DNA of 64,000 nucleotides from Manihot esculenta (lineage: Eukaryota; Streptophyta; Magnoliopsida; Malpighiales; Euphorbiaceae): positions 1,302,001-1,366,000 of the forward strand of contig NC_035170.2 of assembly GCF_001659605.2 (NCBI RefSeq), written 5' to 3'. Numbering within the stretch: the stretch's first letter is position 1; the number at the start of each line of letters is the position of its first letter. A program made the translations under genes and the position numbers. This document shows, one piece after another, positions 1 through 10,840 of this stretch. The notes below the pieces were generated by a model that saw only the letters and a program-made list of their open reading frames with translations, had not been told where the DNA came from and did not search any database.

Positions 1-1778
1 TCAGGGATAGCAGGAAAGGAACGTGAGGGGGAGCCTCATCCAGAATTTAACTGGAAGTTGTATGTAGATGGAGCATCAGGCACTGAGGGCAGTGGTGCTG
101 GAATAATGCTTAAGGGGCCAGAGGATTTTAAGGTATGTTACGCCTTACGTCTAGAGTTCAAAGCCTCGAATAATGTGGCAGAATATGAAGCCCTGATAAA
201 TGGGATGTTGGTGGCGCTGGAAATGGGAGTAACCGATCTCGAGATAAACAGCGACTCTCAGCTGGTGATCAACCAAGTAACAGGGATGTATCAGGCTAGA
301 GACCCCATTATGCAGAATTACCTGGCTAAAGTAAAAACTTTAGAGGCCGAGCTCACAAGTCGAGGAGTAACCATCAGATTTCAAAGAATATCCCGAGAGG
401 AAAATGAAGAAGCAGATCTGCTTAGCCGATTATCCAAAGAAGAATTGGAACAGTTTCCCGATGAAGTGTACATACAACATGTCCATATACCTGCTTTTAA
501 TAAAACTAACGCGATATTGCAGGTAGAACAGAACCCGACTTGGATGACCCCTTACTTAGAATACTTGGAGAAAGGTAAACTCCCCGAGGATAAAGATGAA
601 GCCAAAAAGATAGCAACTCGTGCCGCTAACTACCAAGCGATAAGGGGGACCTTATACAGAAAAGGAAAGTCTAGTCCATGGCTCCGATGCGTGAGCCCGG
701 AAGAGGCTACGAAGGTGATGGAAGAAATACATAGAGGCATGTGTGGAGCCCACGAGGGAGGAGGGACATTAGCTAATAAAGTATTCAGGCAAGGGTATTA
801 TTGGCCCACTGTTAAAAAAGAAGCAGAAGAGTTCGTCCGAAGATGCGACGTATGCCAGAGATTTGCTAATGCCATCAAAACTCCAGCCACTCCTCAGGCC
901 AGCATATCCAGTCCATGGCCTTTCTCGCAATGGGGAATTGACATCCTGGGACCTTTCTCCAAGACTACGGGGCAGAGGAAATTTGTAGTCGTGGCTGTAG
1001 AGTACTTCTCAAAATGGCCAGAGGCGGAAGCAATAGCCACAATTACAGCTCGAAAGATGATAGATTTTGTATGGGGACATATCATCTGCAGATTTGGTAT
1101 ACCCAGAGTGCTTATTTCAGATAATGGCAGACAGTTTGATTGCAGCACCTTCAGAGCTTTCACAACGAACATGGGTATCTGGCATAAATTCTCCTCTGTG
1201 GCTCATCCTCAAACTAACGGCCAAACAGAAGTCACCAACAGAGCCATCCTACAAGGATTAAAAAAGCGGCTAGATGGGGCAAAGGCAAATTGGGCAGAAG
1301 AGCTCAACAGCATCCTGTGGGCACTCCGAACCACCCCTAGAGCACCCACTAAAGAAACGCCCTTTGCACTTGCCTATGGTACAGAGGCCGTAGTCCCAGT
1401 TGAGTTGCAGATTCCTACTCATCGAGTCCAATTTGCTAGTGAGAGCACTAACGACGACAAGCTAAGAAGCAACCTGGATGCCCTTGAGGAAATCAGGGAA
1501 GAAGCTCAAATCCGAACGGCCGCCTACCAACAACGGGCAGCACGATACTACAACCAAAAGGTCAGAGAAAGAAGCTTGAAAGTGGGAGACCTGGCCCTAA
1601 GAAACCTGGAAGCCACAGGAAAAAGGGCGACAGCTGGTAAGCTAGCACCGACCTGGGAGGGCCCGTTCAAGGTAACAAAAGTAGTTCGGCCAGGAGTATA
1701 CCGGATTGAAGATATGCAAGGGAACCATGAGCCTCACGCTTGGAATATTCAACACCTAAAGAGGTATTTCCCCTGATA
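1..1778 (+). CDS. pol: Retrotransposon pol, C-terminal part (RNase H and integrase)
   Basis: The reading frame is open from base 1, so the protein starts upstream of the window; 592 codons are visible before the TGA. Order: a ribonuclease H domain (LYVDGASG start, second acidic residue in NVAEYEAL, third in INSDSQ), an integrase zinc finger of HHCC type (H...H, then CDVC), the integrase core with the DDE triad (D in GIDILGPF, D in ISDNGRQF, E in NGQTE), and a C-terminal region with the RYYNQKVR and LKVGDLAL motifs, ending KRYFP. There is no frameshift or stop. The RNase H style and integrase fit the Tat lineage of plant Ty3/gypsy elements. Known role: removal of RNA from the reverse transcript and insertion of the cDNA into the chromosome. 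Confidence 0.93.
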
Positions 1779-1974
1779 TAGTTGTAAAGAAAAATATTGT
1801 ATTCTGATAAATATGAAGGAAACAAATTGTTTACACAATAAGATTATCTTTATGAATAATACTCCTCCATGACAAAGAAAGAACAGGGCTCGGAAAGACC
1901 CCTTAGAGGAATAAGACCTTAGGGAGGTAGGTGTACAGGATCCCCTAGATTTCCTGACACCATGAACCAAACTA

Positions 1975-2690
1975 AGAAGACAAACAGCCGGCGGGGCCCC
2001 GAGGTCACCCCGGAACAAAAACGACCAGGATCTCGTGAGATCTCCTGGAGCACAAACAGCCGGCGGGCCCCGAGGTCACCCCGGAACAAAAACGACCAGG
2101 ATCTCGTGAGATCTCCTGGAGCACAAACAGCCGGCGGGGCCCCGAGGTCACCCCGGAACAAAAATGACCAGGATCTCATGAGATCTCCTGGAGCACAAAC
2201 AGCCGGCGGGGCCCCGAGGTCACCCCGGAACAAAAACGACCAGGATCTCGTGAGATCTCCTGGAGCACAAACAGCCGGCGGGGCCCTGAGGTCACCCCGG
2301 AACAAAAACAGCCAGGATCTCATGAGATCTCCTGGAGCACAAATAGCCGGCGGGCCCCGAGGTCACCCCGGAACAAAAACGACCAGGATCTCGTGAGATC
2401 TCCTAGAGCACAAACAGCCGGCGAGGCCCCGAGGTCACCCCGGAACAAAAACGACCAGGATCTCGTGAGATCTCCTGGAGCACAAACAGCCGGCGGGGCC
2501 CCGAGGTCACCCCGGAACAAAAACGACCAGGATCTCGTGAGATCTCCTGGAGCACAAACAGCCGGCGGGGCCCCGAGGTCACCCCGGAACAAAAACGACC
2601 AGGATCTCGTGAGATCTCCTGGAGCACAAATAACCGGCGAGGCCCCGAGGCCATCCCGGAAACACAAAGAAGACCAGGAAAACAAAGCAA
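1975..2690 (+). repeat. 72-bp tandem repeat array in the 3' region of element A
   Basis: About nine to ten head-to-tail units. The anchor CAAACAGCCGGCGG recurs at 1981, 2053, 2124, 2196, 2268, 2340, 2411, 2483, 2555 and (degenerate) 2627, so the period is 72 bp, or 71 where one G is missing. Each unit carries dyads: GCCGGC, GGGGCCCC and GATCTC-GT-GAGATC. Because 72 is a multiple of three, several frames stay open on both strands and give repetitive, non-genic ORFs. Tandem repeats downstream of pol are known in Tat/Ogre-type elements and have been proposed as seeds for satellite DNA. Confidence 0.93.
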
Positions 2691-3016
2691 AAACAGCTGA
2701 TGAAGGCCTTAAGGCCATCCCTAAGCAAAATTCCCCATATCATATGCAGGGACAATTCATAAAAATACAGTTCCGACCTCACAAAAAGATGAGTCCAAAG
2801 GCATCAAAGAAAGGCCAAACTCCGATCTCCCGAAGGAGCTCGGAGCACTACAGCCAAAAGGCACTGAACTTAAAAAGTGATCGCTAACGCTAAGCTGGCT
2901 CAGCTTACAAAGAGGTATAGACAGCAAATAGCCTGGAAGACACCCAGGGGTATGAGAAGCATCACAGGCCATAGGTGTAAAAGCCTAAGTGAAGAGTAAA
3001 GAGCCGAGCTCTCAGC

Positions 3017-3048
<32 letters not shown>

Positions 3049-3469
3049 GACCGTGCTCATAACTCGAGTCAGTTCACCATAAATAGACATCCGAGCTTAT
3101 AACCAAGGAAGAAGGAAAAAATTATTTAAAATAAGCCCACACAAACATATACAGAGTTTAAGGATTTACCCCCTCAACACTCATGTAATGAAAGGTTGAG
3201 GAGGCAAAGGGGCAACTTGGGAAGAAAGGACCTCAACTTCATTCCCTGACAAGTCAGAACTAAAAAGGAAGCCCAGCTAAGTACCATTAAAAGGTATGTG
3301 ATCGGACTTCTCATTAGCTCAGACAATTAGCTGAGAACCGAGCTCATAACTAAAGGCTAGTTCAGTTCGGAACAAGCTTATACAGTGTAAGTATTACAAT
3401 TACGAGAAGAAGAGATAAATTCCAAGATATATGAAAAGTAATTCCATTGAGAGAAATGGCTATTACAAT
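2691..3469. other. Element A spacer between the tandem array and the antisense gene
   Basis: Non-coding retroelement DNA. It holds a run of about 26 A residues (3020-3045) and several degenerate copies of short phrases such as AGCTCATAACT and CAGCTCGGAA, which recur at 7140-7380 in B1 and 50090-50190 in B2. I see no gene here. Confidence 0.5.
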
Positions 3470-6400
3470 CTATTTATCTGACGAGGTTGAAGGGAAAATA
3501 GTCCTTAAGGGACTTACATTTTTAAGAACATCCTCGCCTACACTATTTTTATTTACAATCATATCTGAAGGAAGCCCGATATCCTTTGGGTCAGATTTCT
3601 CAATATCACCAACAGGGGCAATCTCCAACCCTGGGTTAAGGTCTTCCCCTTCAGAATCGGGGTCGCCTTCTTCAGATTCAGGGACTTCCATGTCCTCCCC
3701 ATCCGGCTCGGATTCTTCTTCAGAAGACACAGCTAAGGAGCCTACAACACGACAATTACCTCTAGGCATAGGGAAATCATCTTCCCCATATAACACCGGC
3801 TCACCATCAGAGTCCACTTCGGCCATATGAAGCTTTTCCAGAGGAGTATCAGGAGCATGTCTAGCTTCCCTTATGCCGCGATTGTAGCCGGTTACGTACA
3901 TGCGGAAGGCTTTCTGAAGAATAGCAGATTTCATGTCTGCAGAGGCTTTATATTCATCAAGATGTGATTCACAGGCCTCAGCTATAAATGCCTTCAACTC
4001 AGGGGAATCCTTGTAGTCTTGAAGGTAAGCTTCACAGGCCTGCTTAATCTTTCTTTTCAGCTCCTCCGACTCCTGATACTCCGCTAGACATTTCTCGCGC
4101 TCTAGCTGGACTTTGCTTTCAGCGTATTTCACTACCTCAAGCAGGGCTGAACATTTACGTTCCAAAGTCCTGACTTCATGGTTAAGCTGTTGATGGCGAA
4201 GTTGGAATTCCTCCGCCGATGAAGCCAGGTCTCTGATATGTTCAGAACTCGTGCTCAGCTCCTGCTCAAGGACTTCCACCCGAGCTAGAGCTTTCTCTTT
4301 CTGAACATTCACCTCATTCAGGTGAACCTGAAGTCCTTCAGAATCAGCCTTTAAGGCTTCATATTGGCGCTGGACCTCATCTCTTTGATTCATAGCTTCG
4401 TCTCTTTCCCGAAGAACCTCCGTCATAGAGGACAGCTGCTTTAAAACTCCTTCACAACGAACTTCCACGGCAGCCATCCTCTCATCAGACTCCTTAAGAA
4501 CCCTGCGAGTACGAGATAACTCTACTTCCAGGGACTTGGCGTGCTCCTCTGTCTCAGTTGCCCTTCCTTCAGCTCTTTTAAGGGCCTCCAACGCAGAATG
4601 CAACTCCGCTTGGAGGGATTAGGTATGCTCTCGGGCAGCTAAGAGATTGCCTCTGGCATCGCTGGTGGCAGATATATTCTCCTCCAAGCGCGCTTCTTCA
4701 ATCCGGCGATCCACAGACTCCCGGAGAGAGTGGTCCCGAGCGTCCACCTCCATAAAGAGGCCCGTCACCTAAAACAAAAAGAACAACCGTCAAAAGAAAG
4801 AAATAAAGAAAACCAAAGGAGAAATGGAAAAATAACTTACCATCAGAAGCATCTCCCTGATTGTATTCCCAAGCTCTTCACGAGATCGAGATCGGAAGGA
4901 TGCTTGTTCCTTGGTAGAACTGGCTAAAAGACCAGTAAGGGCAAGTAGACGTGGATCCGAGGCCTCTGTGGTTCCACCGAACATTTGTTTCCTAAGAAGT
5001 TCGGCGACAGCAGTGGCCGGAGATTGAGAGGTGATATTCGCCACATCCAGAGTGTCGTTGTCAGGAGAAGACAACAGAGGTACAATAGGAACATTCTTCT
5101 CCTTCCCAATAGAAGGAAGGGCTGGAGAAGATCCTTTGGCAAACCTGGATTTCTTCCGAGCAGGAGGCGGGGCAGACATTTCAGGAGGGGCTGGACGCTT
5201 GTCCCCAGTCTTCTCTATGATGCCTCCAGACCCAGATCCGGTCTCCACAGGGGCAGAGACATCTGTGATAGGGACCTCTGGGACTTTGTCCCCTATAAGA
5301 ATGATCTCTTTCCCCTTCCCAGAAGCCTCCTTATCTTCAGTAATGGGGGACCTAAATTTTCCCCCTGACACCTCTTTAGAAGAATGAGCAAGACCCAACT
5401 GTGCTTGTTCAACTACCTCGGTCTGCTCCACGATGGCCAGAGAAATTTCCTTCACACCCTCTGAAGAAGCTTGAGCGGACTTAGGCTCTTCAATAGGCTT
5501 AATAGTCAAGGCCGACTTGCCACGACTGGATAGCCGAGATGATTTGATGCCGCGAGAGCTCGGCTTAGGATCTCGAGAGGAAGCCTTAGCAGGAGGTCGG
5601 CTAACTTTCTTAGAAGAAGCAACTTGAGCCACCTCTGCAGCAACCTCAGGCACCGAACGCCCAGCCCGAAGAGCATCGAAAATGGCATGCATATTATCCC
5701 GAGACAGGACTAAGTTCTTCGGATACCTGATCTCTTCCATTTTAACGTCAGAAGCTGCAAAAACACGAAACTACAAAGAATTAACGCATTTTATGATATC
5801 ATTTACAAAGAAGAAACATAATCGCTGGACAAGGCACTATACCCGTGTCCCGGATATCCCTAAGATTAGACACGAACATACACTTCTCGACGTCATACTT
5901 CCTCTCAACAGAAGTCAATTGAAGCAACCCCACCTGCTCAATAAGGCTCAATTGGGGCAGGTCATTGCAGCCCGGAGGAACATCCTCCCAACTTAGATCT
6001 ACTCCACAAGATAAGGCGGATTCTAATTTCAGCTCCGCCACAAGGAAACTCTCTACCCATCCCTTTATGGAATCCTTATAGCCCGTGAAGAGAGATAACC
6101 CACTACGAGGGGAGAAATAATAAAAATTCTGAACTGCCTTGACAAGATGGAAGAAAGTGACAAACAGACATGCCGTGGGCGTAAAACCCCAACTTCGGCA
6201 GATGGACTCAAAGCAACACATGAACAGAATGGAATTCTGAGACAACATCCGGGGGGTTACTCCGAAGTATCCAAAAACCTCGATAAAGAAAGGGGTAAAA
6301 AGGAAAGGTAGACCAAAATCTCTCTGTTTAAGGAAAAAGACTATACAACGCCCCCTTTGGGGATCCATCAAACCAGGAGGGGGAGGGTTCGGAAGAACTA

Positions 6401-6536
6401 TCCTTTCATTTTGAAAAGGAGCTCGAATAAGATAAAGTGGAGTATCTAAATACCTCCGAGAAATGTGTTTAGTTATGGTAGAGGAAGTAATATGCGACCT
6501 AAGATTAGCAACGTCGGGGAGCCTTGGACCCTCCAT
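3470..6536 (-). pseudogene. Antisense gene (aORF) of element A, Transposase_28-like, three exons, one nonsense codon
   Basis: Runs opposite to pol. Exon 1 is 6536-5843 (start codon MEGPRLPD; I chose this ATG because the upstream extension is hydrophobic and low quality). Exon 2 is 5754-4841 and exon 3 is 4768-3470. All junctions are GT-AG and keep the frame (phases 1 and 0). Exon 1 has the pattern FLKQRDFGLPF...FFIEVFGYFGVTP...SW-type of the Pfam family 'putative gypsy type transposon' (Transposase_28). Exon 2 is Ser/Pro/Lys-rich. Exon 3 is a long coiled coil (about 230 residues) followed by an acidic tail rich in Glu, Asp and Ser. An in-frame TAA at 4619-4621 breaks exon 3 near its start. 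Antisense ORFs of this kind are documented in Tat elements; their function is unknown. Confidence 0.8.
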
Positions 6537-6761
6537 AGAAGAACAAAGAAGCGTACCTGAAAACGCAATAGGGTGGAAAAAGCAGAAGAAGTTGCAGGAA
6601 AACAGAGAGCAGAAGAGAGCGAGTTTCTTCAGAAGACAGGGAGAATTCGAAGTGAAAGGCAATAATGAGATGAAACGTTGTTCTGAGCAGTTTTGTCTTG
6701 GAGCGGCGCGATCATTAATTACTCTCGAAGTTTACCCTCTCAACGGTTAGATAATAACCGG

Positions 6762-6785
6762 CGAGAAGGTAAAGGGGCAAAGAAA
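6762..6785 (+). other. Polypurine tract of element A
   Basis: GAGAAGGTAAAGGGGCAAAG lies directly before LTR-like sequence. The same tract precedes the LTRs at 13421 and 51842 (AAGGGGCAAT then TGATGACC). It would prime plus-strand DNA synthesis and shows that A, B1 and B2 all run left to right. Confidence 0.75.
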
Positions 6786-6935
6786 TGACCGCTGGGCTTC
6801 TCCACCCCTACAACGGGCCAGGCCCACGGCAATAGCCCATCAGCCGAAGGCCCACACGCTATCTACATAAAACAAACCCAAATTGTCAAAACCTTGAGAC
6901 CGAGCTCCAATTGAATCTCTCGCTCAGGACGACCT
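6786..6935 (+). repeat. Truncated 3' LTR of element A
   Basis: Matches the first ~150 bp of the LTR at 13421: ATGACCGCTGGG, GGCCCACGGCAATAGCCCAT, then GACCGAGCTCCA. The U3 end, R and U5 are missing, and sequence homologous to the B1/B2 interior follows. Confidence 0.65.
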
Positions 6936-7662
6936 GACATGCAAAATGCATATCATCGCCACTCAGGCAGCAAAAACCAAGGAAAAAGAGCAAGTCATAG
7001 AAAGATCCAAAGAGACAAACAGGGGGAAGTATGATAAAGGTCAGACTTGCTTATCACTTAAAAAGGTACAGGATTTGACTCATCATCATTAAACAGAGGC
7101 TACGAGCCCAGAACGAAGCGATAAGGACGCCGTGGAATCATACAAAGTTATGGGTCAGAAGCTCAACTCATTGATTAAAAGCAGGGCTCACAAGTCAGTT
7201 AGCCCAGCTCGGAAAAAGTAATCCGAAAGCTCAGTTGGCTAGTGGAACTCAGAGCTCGACCCATTGATTAAAGACAGAGCTCGCAGGTCGGTTAGTCTCG
7301 CTTGGATAAAGTAAACCGAAAGTGAGCTCGCAGGCCGGTTGGTACAGCTCGGAAAGAGTAAACTGAAAACTCAGACTAGCTAAATGGATTCTGGGTCTGA
7401 TCAATTAAAAGGCAAGACGGAAAAGACAATATCGCAGATTTCTCAGAAAAAACCATGAAGAAAGCGGTCTCAACACCTCATTCATAATAAAGAAGGAACA
7501 GTTCGGGTATGAACGAAAAAATAAAAGTTTCATTACAGCACGTTACGAATACCCACATTACAGAATAAAAAGCTATCCTCAGAGGATTTACATGACCAGA
7601 TACATCATCTACGTTTACATCACTATCACCTATCACACTATCCTAGTTCTCGATACAGAGGA

Positions 7663-9843
7663 TGTAATACCCGGTTAGACTCCGATATCGGAATTTCAAC
7701 CGTCCGGTGGAATCTCGGATGTCGGAAACCTCTAGAAGGGTAAAACCAGGTTTTTATAAAATGTTTTCATGTATTTTAATGTTTTAAGCATGAAATTAAA
7801 TGAGCTTTTGCATGAATAATCTTTGGAGGAAAACTCAGGTTCGGCCGCCGAAAGTCAAGTTCGGCCGCCGAACATTTCATGGATTCGGAGGCACATTCGG
7901 CCCCCGAACGTGGCCTGGCCAGCCACCTATAAAAAGGGGACTTAGCCGAAATGGGTGAGTTTTCTCCCATTTTCGGCCGCAGCTAGCTTCCAACCTCCCT
8001 CTCCCAAATCTTTTGTTCTTCCTCCAAATCCCCACCATTTTTCTTAATTTTTGAGCTTGCATTGAAGGTTTTGAGCTTTTAAAACAAGTTTTGGAGCTTG
8101 GGAGACTCAGGAGCCCATTTGCTTGGATCTCCGAGTTTAGGTCGTCTCTCTCTCGATCTTCAAGAGGTAAGAGCCGATCTTGAGCTCAATGTATGTTTTT
8201 AACAAGTTTTAAGTAGATTTATGGGGTAGAAATGCATGTTAGGGTTATTTGAATATTTGGGTTTATGTTATGATTTTGAACAATGTATGTTGGTTTTTGT
8301 GTGCTTGAAGTGTTGTAGTTGGGGTATATGCTAGTTTGAGACCCCTAGGTGTAATGTATGATATGTATGCATGTTTTAGAACTAGTTTTTGCATGATTTG
8401 AGCTTGGGAGGCGAAATGTGCATAGAGGAGCTGAGTTTCTGCCCTTCGGGAGAAGCTCAGGTTCGGCCGCCGAAGGGACTTTCGGCCGCCGAACCCCCTT
8501 TGTGGAGGCAGCTTTCGGCTGCCGAAGTTGCCCCCGAAAAGAGACTTTCGTCTCTGTCTGGGACTTTCGGCCGCCGAAGGTGCCGCCGAAAGTGCCTGAC
8601 TTTCGGCTCTGGAGGGACTTTCGGCCGCCGAACCTGCCGCCGAAAGTGCCCTGTCCAGCCATTTCATGCATGTGTTTCTATGATTATTTCATGATGTTTT
8701 TGGGGGTTTTTTTTGGGGAGTAGATTAGAGTTATGTTCATAATGTCAGGTCCCTCATTTGAGTCCACCTGTGTAGGTTCGGACCCGAGGAACCGAGGACC
8801 CCAGCAGTGAGATAGCTGCTTCAGAGTCTGTAGAGCTTCAGCCAGAGGTGAGTGGAATTTAACCTTAAGTTTTTAAATAAATGAAATATAACTTTTTGAG
8901 CATGTTCATGCATCATGTATGCCATGTGATATTATAGGGTGTTTGCATTAGTAATCACGAATATGTTGCATTGCATAATATGATGTGGATGCGGATTGGC
9001 TATTGGATGATCCTCTAGTCCTCCTATGATATGATATGATGAGGATACGGTATGGATTGCCAGTGAGGCCCATTCTACGCCCCTGGACTATGTTAAGAGA
9101 AAGACCAGTGAGGCCCATTCTACGCCCCTGGCATATTGGAATGTTATGTTATGTTATGTATGTAAGAGAAAGACCAGTGAGGCCCATTCTACGCCCCTGG
9201 CACGATTGGACTATGTTGAGGACTATAGGTGACAGTACCATCCTTATGTGATATGTTTGTGATGTGTTGCATTTCATGGAAGCATGAAATATTTTAATAT
9301 ATGTTTTCTCTATTCTGCTCACTGGGCTTTGTAGCTCACCCCTCTCCCCTAACCCCAGATGTGCAGGTACAGGGTAGATCAGGAGGTTAGCCAGAGTATG
9401 GAAGCTATGTTTATGTAATAGTTAGATTGTGGACATGACAATTGTATTATGATGTAATGTAAAAGTGTTTTAAGTTATGTTATGTAATTTGAATATTGAG
9501 GATAGAGTTGTGCTTGACCAATACAGATTGTTAATCCCACTTGTATGTACATGGTCTTTATGATATGAGATATGAGGTTATGTTTCAACCAAGCTTATGT
9601 ATGATGAGATACCCCATTGGAGCATTTGATGAGGGCTCCAGTGGAGGTTTATGTTATGTTTATGTTTATGTACAGGTTGAGCCTGGTTGTTATATGAGAA
9701 TGTTTACAGGTTTATGAGTATTGTTGATCATGTATGGGATTAAACAGGATTACAGGTTATGTCAGGCTTGCTACGGTTCCCGGCGGCCTTATGCCGATCT
9801 AGATCCTAGCGCCGGTAGCGGTCTGGATTTCCGGGCTGTTACA
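7663..9843 (+). mobile_element. Solo LTR 1 (2181 bp), TGTAATACCCGG family
   Basis: Begins TGTAATACCCGG and ends GGGCTGTTACA, flanked by a perfect 5-bp duplication GAGGA (7658-7662 and 9844-9848). There is no internal retrotransposon sequence, so it is a solo LTR left by unequal recombination. A TATA box (CCTATAAAAAGG) lies near 7926. The sequence is packed with TTCGGCCGCCGAA motifs in two clusters (about 7840-7910 and 8460-8650) and has three copies of a CCAGTGAGGCCCATTCTACG repeat at 9058-9200. Length and ends suggest a long-LTR Ty3/gypsy family, but the lineage is not certain without internal domains. Confidence 0.9.
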
Positions 9844-10840
9844 GAGGAACTCTCGGATACGGAAAACGAGCCCTGTAGGCCGGCCGAGTTCTGCTTCGTT
9901 ATTATAGGGGAATTGAATAAGTTGATTCCCATAAGCATTTCTCACTGTTCCCCTATAGGCAAACATTCGGTTGCCCAAGTGTGATTCACGGTACATACGA
10001 ACAAGCTCAGATATTATGTGTTGTTCGTATATCACGCATGAAAAACATAAGTCTTCGAGTTACGGCTTCAAGAAGATCACAGAGCATATATTTGAAGGCA
10101 TCGACGGAAGCTTGACTGAGTGCAGCGGATCTCAGCCTCTCATAATACAGGTATTCCACACCAAAGGGGACAATAAATTGATCATTTTCGCCACCTCCAT
10201 TTATATCAAAAGCAGACAACAAGGGCATCGGGGAAATTTCCTTCTCGAAGGAAGGTAAAGTCAAAGCAGACCCCTCAACAGCCCATAGCCTCTTTGGAGC
10301 ACGAACAACAACCAGAGGAGGAGACCAGCCAGACGATCTGGGTAGAACAGTTTCAACGACCTGCCAAATGGCCCTACCCATCAACCGCCCTACTAGGAGG
10401 ACCTTTGAAGCAACCTTCAGACTCCCTCGAGGTAATATCAGATTTTCAAGAGGTTTGGACTGACCCATCTTTATCTCAGGTACTGCAGAAAGTTCCAAAC
10501 AGAGATAAGTCAGGATAATCTTTTGTCAAGATAATGAAAGCAAGATTAAAGCAAACCTCTGGGGCAACAAAGCAATGAAGCCCCAGGCTCACCTCAATCC
10601 GTTCGAAGAAGGCGTCAAATAGATCCTTTGCAGAAAAAACAGGAGAATCTCGCTGGAAGAAGGAAATAAACAGAGGGCTGGAAGGAAAGACTCCCTTTCT
10701 CCGACAAAGAGCCTAAGAGTGAAGAGGAGTTGACGCTGATATATACTCAAAATCTGAAGTCTTAGCACAAAGTAAAGTAACTCTAGACTCTGAGCCCGCG
10801 ATGTCAGGATCTTTAAAAGATATTCATGGAAAAGGAAAAA
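9844..10840. other. Element B1 interior between the two solo LTRs
   Basis: Collinear with 50475-51540 of element B2. Holds the B1 antisense ORF (listed separately) and, at about 10738, ATATATACTC, a possible TATA box for minus-strand transcription at the place where B2 has TATATAGCC. Confidence 0.65.
10007..10482 (-). CDS. Antisense ORF of element B1 (aORF, exon-2 homolog)
   Basis: Reading frame of 158 codons on the strand opposite to the retroelement, opening at a splice acceptor (TTTCTGCAG before 10482). The first methionine after it gives MGQSKPLENL, followed by GSLKVASKVLLVGR. This matches B2 (GSLNVASDVLLVGR) closely and exon 2 of the element A aORF weakly (spacing of the GRS, EV and PSSRG motifs). 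The N-terminal Transposase_28 exon of A is not visible. A short leader exon upstream is likely but I could not define it. Product unknown; probably a decayed or reduced aORF. Confidence 0.5.

Larger units (their letters stand above)
1..6935 (+). mobile_element. Element A: Ty3/gypsy Tat-lineage retrotransposon, 3' part
   Basis: The 3' half of an LTR retrotransposon that begins left of the window. In order it has the 3' end of pol, a 72-bp tandem repeat array, a spacer with an A-tract, an antisense spliced gene, a polypurine tract and the first ~150 bp of the 3' LTR. An antisense gene between pol and the 3' LTR is a known trait of plant Tat-lineage elements, and the pol sequence agrees. The LTR start matches the LTRs at 13421 and 51842, but its first bases (GAAATGACC instead of TGATGACC) are changed. 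The LTR similarity stops near 6935, where sequence internal to a related element (B1) begins, so the right border is approximate. Confidence 0.85.

Noticed and set aside
1919..2887. Several overlapping ORFs of 95-164 codons on both strands
   Set aside because: They are translations of the 72-bp tandem repeat, whose length is a multiple of three; the peptides are repetitive and unlike any protein family.
4985..5387. Forward-strand ORFs opposite exon 2 of the antisense gene
   Set aside because: Shadow frames of the longer, spliced minus-strand gene.
8263..8723. ORFs rich in FGGRKS- or RPPKVP-like repeats in solo LTR 1 (also 11506-12128 in LTR 2 and 54046-54525 in LTR 3)
   Set aside because: They come from repeated TTCGGCCGCCGAA motifs read in different frames; not conserved as proteins between the LTR copies.
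7663..9843. Reading the TGTAAYA...TRTTACA ends as terminal inverted repeats of a DNA transposon
   Set aside because: Inverted identity is limited to about a dozen bases, the duplication is 5 bp, ends are TG...CA and there is a promoter-like TATA box, all of which fit an LTR better.
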